NCBI GenBank assembly: GCA_910585245.1
Contig: CAJUCO010000027.1
Coordinates: forward strand, 1-33,834
DNA: 33,834 bases
Direction of reading: 5' to 3'
DNA from: an uncultured Oscillibacter sp.
Lineage (GTDB): Bacteria; Bacillota; Clostridia; Oscillospirales; Oscillospiraceae
The notes under the pieces are model-generated. The model was not told the origin of the DNA. It made no database searches and saw nothing but the letters and a program-made list of their open reading frames with translations. The translations under genes and the position numbers were made by a program. Positions 31,247-33,834 of this stretch are shown here, in pieces. Positions within the stretch are counted from its first letter, which is position 1. Every line of letters starts with the position of its first letter.

Positions 31247-31829
31247 AAGCCCGCCAGCTCTCCAGAAACGTGGGGGTCATGGCGTCCGTATAGGCCACCA
31301 GAGAATACTCCCCGCCGCAAAGGCACCAGTCGTACAGCAGCGCCCGCTCCCAGAGGGCGTAGGCCTTTACGATCTCGTTCACCGTCCGGTCCTGGCGGAG
31401 CTGTCCCTCCCGCTGGCCCTGGGCGATGATCTTTCGAAGCAGTTTAAAATACGTCCGGTTCCGGTCCAGCAGGTGTTTTTCCCCCCGGGTGAGAAGCTGG
31501 GTGGAGAGAAGCCGGGCCAGCAGGTCCAGGGAGATCCCCCCGTCAATCATGGCAAAGAGCTCGTGGTTTAAAAAGGCCAGCTTCTCTATGGCGTCCTGCT
31601 CCGGGGAGAGGGCGGGAAGCAGTTCCTCGTATTTCTCGTCGAAGACGTTGGAGAGGGTGCCAAGCAGGGCGTCCTTACCGTCGAAATAGTGGTAAAAGGA
31701 GCCCTTGGAGGTCTCGGACTCAAAGACGATGTCCTCAATGGTGGTGTCCTCATAGCCCTGCTCATAGAAGAGTTTCCAGGCGGCGGAGATGATGCGTCCC
31801 TTGGTGTTCCGGGTGTTTTTTCGGGGCAT
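31245..31829 (-). CDS. TetR-family transcriptional regulator
   Basis: 194 residues. The N-terminal TetR helix-turn-helix covers about residues 10-55 (RIISAAWKLFYEQGYEDTT, then IVFESETSKGSFYHYFDGKD). The C-terminal ligand domain (about 60-190) is divergent, so the ligand is unknown. AGGAGG is 7 nt before the ATG. The stop codon TAG is formed by the end of MITE copy A: the reading frame closes exactly at the element border, so a few original residues may be missing. A divergent consensus promoter 30 bp upstream has a palindromic spacer and is the likely target site. Confidence 0.88.
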   Translation of the reverse strand: MPRKNTRNTKGRIISAAWKLFYEQGYEDTTIEDIVFESETSKGSFYHYFDGKDALLGTLSNVFDEKYEELLPALSPEQDAIEKLAFLNHELFAMIDGGISLDLLARLLSTQLLTRGEKHLLDRNRTYFKLLRKIIAQGQREGQLRQDRTVNEIVKAYALWERALLYDWCLCGGEYSLVAYTDAMTPTFLESWRA

Positions 31830-31858
31830 GGCGGAGCCTCCTTTTCCGGGATTTACGG

Positions 31859-31887
31859 TTGACAGCCCCAGGCGGGGCTGGTATAAT
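31859..31887 (+). promoter_or_regulatory. Full-consensus divergent promoter, likely TetR operated
   Basis: Perfect TTGACA (31859-31864) and TATAAT (31882-31887), 17-bp spacer made of the palindrome GCCCCAGGCGGGGC plus TGG. It points away from tetR. Only an 11-codon frame (ATG 31891, ending just before MITE copy B) and then the MITE lie behind it. Confidence 0.85.
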
Positions 31888-31925
31888 CAAAATGAGAGGA
31901 GCACCTGTTGTCACCAGGTTCGGCT

Positions 31926-32087
31926 AAGCCTTGTTTGAAACATGGCGGAATGCCCAAGGGCGAGAGATTTTTTCGCCAATCAAGGCAAATTTTCGCAGGT
32001 GGGCTGCCGCCCAGCAAGAAAATTTAACGCAGAGTGACGGAAAAATATCCGCCGTTTGGGTGTTTTGACATTTTTCAAACAGGGCCT
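31926..32087. mobile_element. MITE-like repeat, family 2, copy B (162 bp)
   Basis: Same length and orientation as copy A, roughly nine in ten bases identical. The ends are AGCCTTGTTTGA and GGCCCTGTTTGA (reversed right end); the left flank is TA, while the right flank has decayed to TG. It separates the consensus promoter from dapF. Confidence 0.75.
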
Positions 32088-32101
32088 GACCTCCCACAAG
32101 T

Positions 32102-32218
32102 CTATAGCTTGAAAAATTGCCGTTCCTTTCTGTCTGGGGGCGGTTCTTTCTTTTTCGTCCTGCGAATAACTCCAAAGCTCAAAACGGCCGGCAGGTTCCG
32201 TAACCCTATGGCTTCCAA
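32102..32218 (-). pseudogene. Possible remnant of a small holin-like toxin gene
   Basis: A minus-strand frame reads TTG (32218), LEAIGLRNLPAVLSFGVI, RRTKKKEPPPDRKERQFFKL and stop. Small holin-like (TxpA-type) peptides of Bacillota often start with a short ALEA-type stretch, then a membrane helix, then lysines. Here the helix is broken by Arg, Asn and Pro. A strong AGGAGG (32234-32239) precedes it, but the only well-spaced start (a GTG) is out of frame. A consensus promoter drives the region. The similarity is from memory and weak. Confidence 0.25.
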
Positions 32219-32280
32219 CGCTGTTGCACGGTCACCTCCTTTATGCAGGAGGCCGGACCGTTTCCCTCTTCCCTGACACT

Positions 32281-32309
32281 GATATATCATACTTCAACCG
32301 GCGTGTCAA
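32281..32309 (-). promoter_or_regulatory. Minus-strand promoter upstream of dapF
   Basis: On the minus strand TTGACA (32304-32309), 17-bp spacer, TATATC (32281-32286), reading away from dapF into the toxin-like remnant and MITE copy B. Confidence 0.65.
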
Positions 32310-32364
32310 CGGCGCCGCTCTTTGCTGTCAGCACTTTTTGCAAGGTTTCCAGCACATTCTCCGG

Positions 32365-32393
32365 TGTTCATTTGCGAAGAGTGCGTTTATAAT
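32365..32393 (+). promoter_or_regulatory. Promoter of dapF
   Basis: A perfect -10 TATAAT (32388-32393) with a weak -35 TGTTCA (32365-32370) at 17 bp, about 25 nt before the start codon. Confidence 0.6.
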
Positions 32394-32418
32394 AAGAGTG
32401 AATAAGGAGGAAGAACCC

Positions 32419-33270
32419 ATGAGATTCTGGAAGATGAACGGGGCCGGAAACGACTTTATCATCCTCAACAATCTGGAAGAGCGCCTGTCTCCAAAGGCCT
32501 TTCCCCAACTTGCCCAAACCCTGTGCCGGCGGCATATGTCTATTGGGGCCGACGGGCTGATGGTGGTGGAGGCGGCGGACCAGGGGGGCGACTTCAAGAT
32601 GCTGTTTTTCAACTCCGACGGCAGCGTGGGGGAGATGTGCGGCAACGGCGCCCGGTGCATCTGCCGTTACGGCTTTGAAAACGGTCTGGCCGGAGAGGCC
32701 CAAGCTGTGGAGACCACTGCCGGAATGGTGTTTGGTCGGCGAATCGACCAACGCCTCTACCGGGTTCAACTGAACGATCCCACCACTATCCGTCTGGACT
32801 GCCCGGTGGAGGTGGAGGGCGTGCGGTACGCCTGTTCTTACGTGGAGCTGGGAAATCCCGGCCTTCCCCACGCGGTGGTGCCCTATCACAACCTTTCAAG
32901 CGCCGACGAGGGGGAGCTACGGGAGTTGGGCAGGAAAATCCGCTGGAGTCCCGTCTTTCCCAGGGGGGCCAATGTGAACTTTTACGAGCTCACCGGGGAG
33001 GACCGCTTTTTCCTGCGGACCTTTGAGCGTGGGGTGGAGGATTTCACCTACGCCTGCGGCACAGGCTCCGGGTCCGTGGTGGCGGTGTTGACCCTTCAGG
33101 GAAAGGTCAGCGGGCACCAGGTCCGGGGGGACATGACCGGGGGAACTCTGGTGGTGGACGCGGAGCGGGTCCACAGCCACATTACGGAACTGCTGCTCAC
33201 CGGCCCCACCAATGTGGTTTGCAAAGGTGAGATCACAGACGAGGAGTTATCTTTCTCCGGAGAAGCGTAA
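32419..33270 (+). CDS. dapF: Diaminopimelate epimerase
   Basis: 283 residues, the usual DapF length. Both catalytic cysteines are in their motifs: Cys74 in MCGNGAR and Cys213 in ACGTGSGS. The N-terminal MNGAGNDFIIL and FNSDGS are also typical. It converts LL- to meso-diaminopimelate in the cytoplasm, the precursor of lysine and of the peptidoglycan cross-link residue. AAGGAGG is 8 nt before the ATG. It is probably monocistronic; the next gene starts 88 bp on with its own ribosome site, and only a weak hairpin with a T run lies between. Confidence 0.96.
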   Translation: MRFWKMNGAGNDFIILNNLEERLSPKAFPQLAQTLCRRHMSIGADGLMVVEAADQGGDFKMLFFNSDGSVGEMCGNGARCICRYGFENGLAGEAQAVETTAGMVFGRRIDQRLYRVQLNDPTTIRLDCPVEVEGVRYACSYVELGNPGLPHAVVPYHNLSSADEGELRELGRKIRWSPVFPRGANVNFYELTGEDRFFLRTFERGVEDFTYACGTGSGSVVAVLTLQGKVSGHQVRGDMTGGTLVVDAERVHSHITELLLTGPTNVVCKGEITDEELSFSGEA

Positions 33271-33358
33271 CCGAAAGAACCCGCACTCGCTCTGATGATC
33301 CGGCAATCCACCGGGCCGGAGCGGCGGCACAAGGATTTTTTTAATCAGGAGGGACATT

Positions 33359-33834
33359 ATGAAAAAGAAGTCCATCGCCAGCAACTACGTGTTCCTGGCC
33401 ATCATGCTAGGGGCCATGATCTTGGGCGCCATTCTGGGCTGGGTCTGGCCCGCCCAGGTGGACGGGGACGGAAACGTCCTCTCCGGCACCGGGGCCACGG
33501 TACTCAAGCCTCTTGGCACTGTGTTTATCAACCTGATGTTCTGCGTGGTGGTCCCCATGGTCTTCGCCTCCATCTCCAGCGCCGTGGCGAATATGGAGAG
33601 CCGGAAGCGGGCGGGGAAGATCATGGGCGTCACCGTGGGAACCTTCGTGGTCACCGGGGCCATCGCCGCCGTGATCATGTATGTGCTGATGGTAGTCTTT
33701 CCCCCGGTGCCCTCCGCCTGGACGAACCTGGCCACGGAGGAGATGGGGGAGTACGCCACCTTGCCGGACATGATCGTCAACTTCTTCACCGCCAGCGATT
33801 TCAGCGGCCTGCTGACCCGCCGGGCCATGCTGCC
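33359..33834 (+). CDS. Dicarboxylate/amino acid:cation symporter (partial)
   Basis: The first 158 residues of a protein cut by the window end. The start MKKKSIASNYVFLAIMLGAM and the following segments (GWVWPAQ, LKPLGTVFINLMFCVVVPMVFASISSAV) match the N-terminal helices of the DAACS (GltP/DctA/SdcS) family, which import dicarboxylates or acidic amino acids with Na+ or H+. AGGAGGG lies 6 nt before ATG 33359. The reading frame is open to the last base. Confidence 0.88.
   Translation, partial: MKKKSIASNYVFLAIMLGAMILGAILGWVWPAQVDGDGNVLSGTGATVLKPLGTVFINLMFCVVVPMVFASISSAVANMESRKRAGKIMGVTVGTFVVTGAIAAVIMYVLMVVFPPVPSAWTNLATEEMGEYATLPDMIVNFFTASDFSGLLTRRAML

Noticed and set aside
32102..32290. An intact 62-residue protein starting at ATG 32290
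   Set aside because: That ATG lies within the -10 region of the only good promoter, so it would not be on the transcript.

Overview
This is a GC-rich chromosomal window whose promoters nonetheless follow the Bacillota sigma-A consensus (many TTGACA-like/TATAAT-like pairs with exactly 17-bp spacers). It has two T-box leaders, an Mn2+ riboswitch, AGGAGG-type ribosome binding sites and several TTG/GTG starts. Together with the gene types (DUF4317, FHA-RodA fusion, MetNIQ under a T-box, long-variable-arm tRNA-Ser), this suggests a high-GC Clostridia member of the Oscillospiraceae type (Flavonifractor/Oscillibacter-like). That placement is inferred from sequence style only.

Layout. 1-0.7 kb: two tRNA-Ala genes (CGC and GGC) on the minus strand, separated by an exact 170-bp tandem array that repeats only the 5' half of the tRNA. 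0.8-3.5 kb: a small YtxH-like protein, a histidine phosphatase-GNAT fusion, and a CaCA-family cation exchanger behind a yybP-ykoY Mn2+ riboswitch. 3.6-5.9 kb: a minus-strand operon of a DUF1538 membrane protein and a tandem P-II-like protein. 6.2-8.5 kb: DUF4317 protein with a long leader, then a divergent coiled-coil protein. 8.8-12.3 kb: an FHA-RodA/FtsW glycan polymerase, a class-B-like PBP and a small membrane protein, probably one peptidoglycan synthesis operon. 12.3-13.0 kb: a gene-free stretch with convergent promoters, a candidate small RNA and a hairpin-rich mobile-type element. 13.0-16.0 kb: metNIQ methionine importer under a Met T-box. 16.2-17.0 kb: DUF368/PopT-type transporter. 17.1-21.9 kb: a type III restriction-modification system (mod-res) next to tRNA-Ser(CGA). 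22.0-24.8 kb: a THUMP/RlmL-like RNA methyltransferase divergent from an NfeD-SPFH pair. 24.8-26.1 kb: a second copy of the hairpin element, then a low-GC divergent pair (acidic small protein and Arc-type ribbon-helix-helix protein). 26.1-29.3 kb: leuS with its own promoter and a DUF2500 gene behind a Leu-type T-box. 29.4-32.4 kb: a PutP-type sodium symporter, then a TetR regulator bracketed by two 162-bp MITE-like repeats. 32.4-33.8 kb: dapF and the start of a dicarboxylate/amino acid:cation symporter cut by the window edge.

Most genes look like ordinary core functions (cell wall, translation, methionine and lysine/wall-precursor metabolism, ion homeostasis). The most unusual material lies between genes. 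One ~160-bp three-hairpin element occurs in two full copies. Each copy is bracketed by a perfect 26-28-bp direct duplication of an intrinsic terminator hairpin that differs between the two loci, as if the element inserts into terminators. The stems vary between copies while staying paired. A third, truncated copy supplies the stop codon of the DUF4317 gene. A second MITE-like family with TA-type ends brackets tetR and supplies its stop codon. A full-consensus promoter with a palindromic spacer leads out of tetR into one of these elements, with no target gene behind it.
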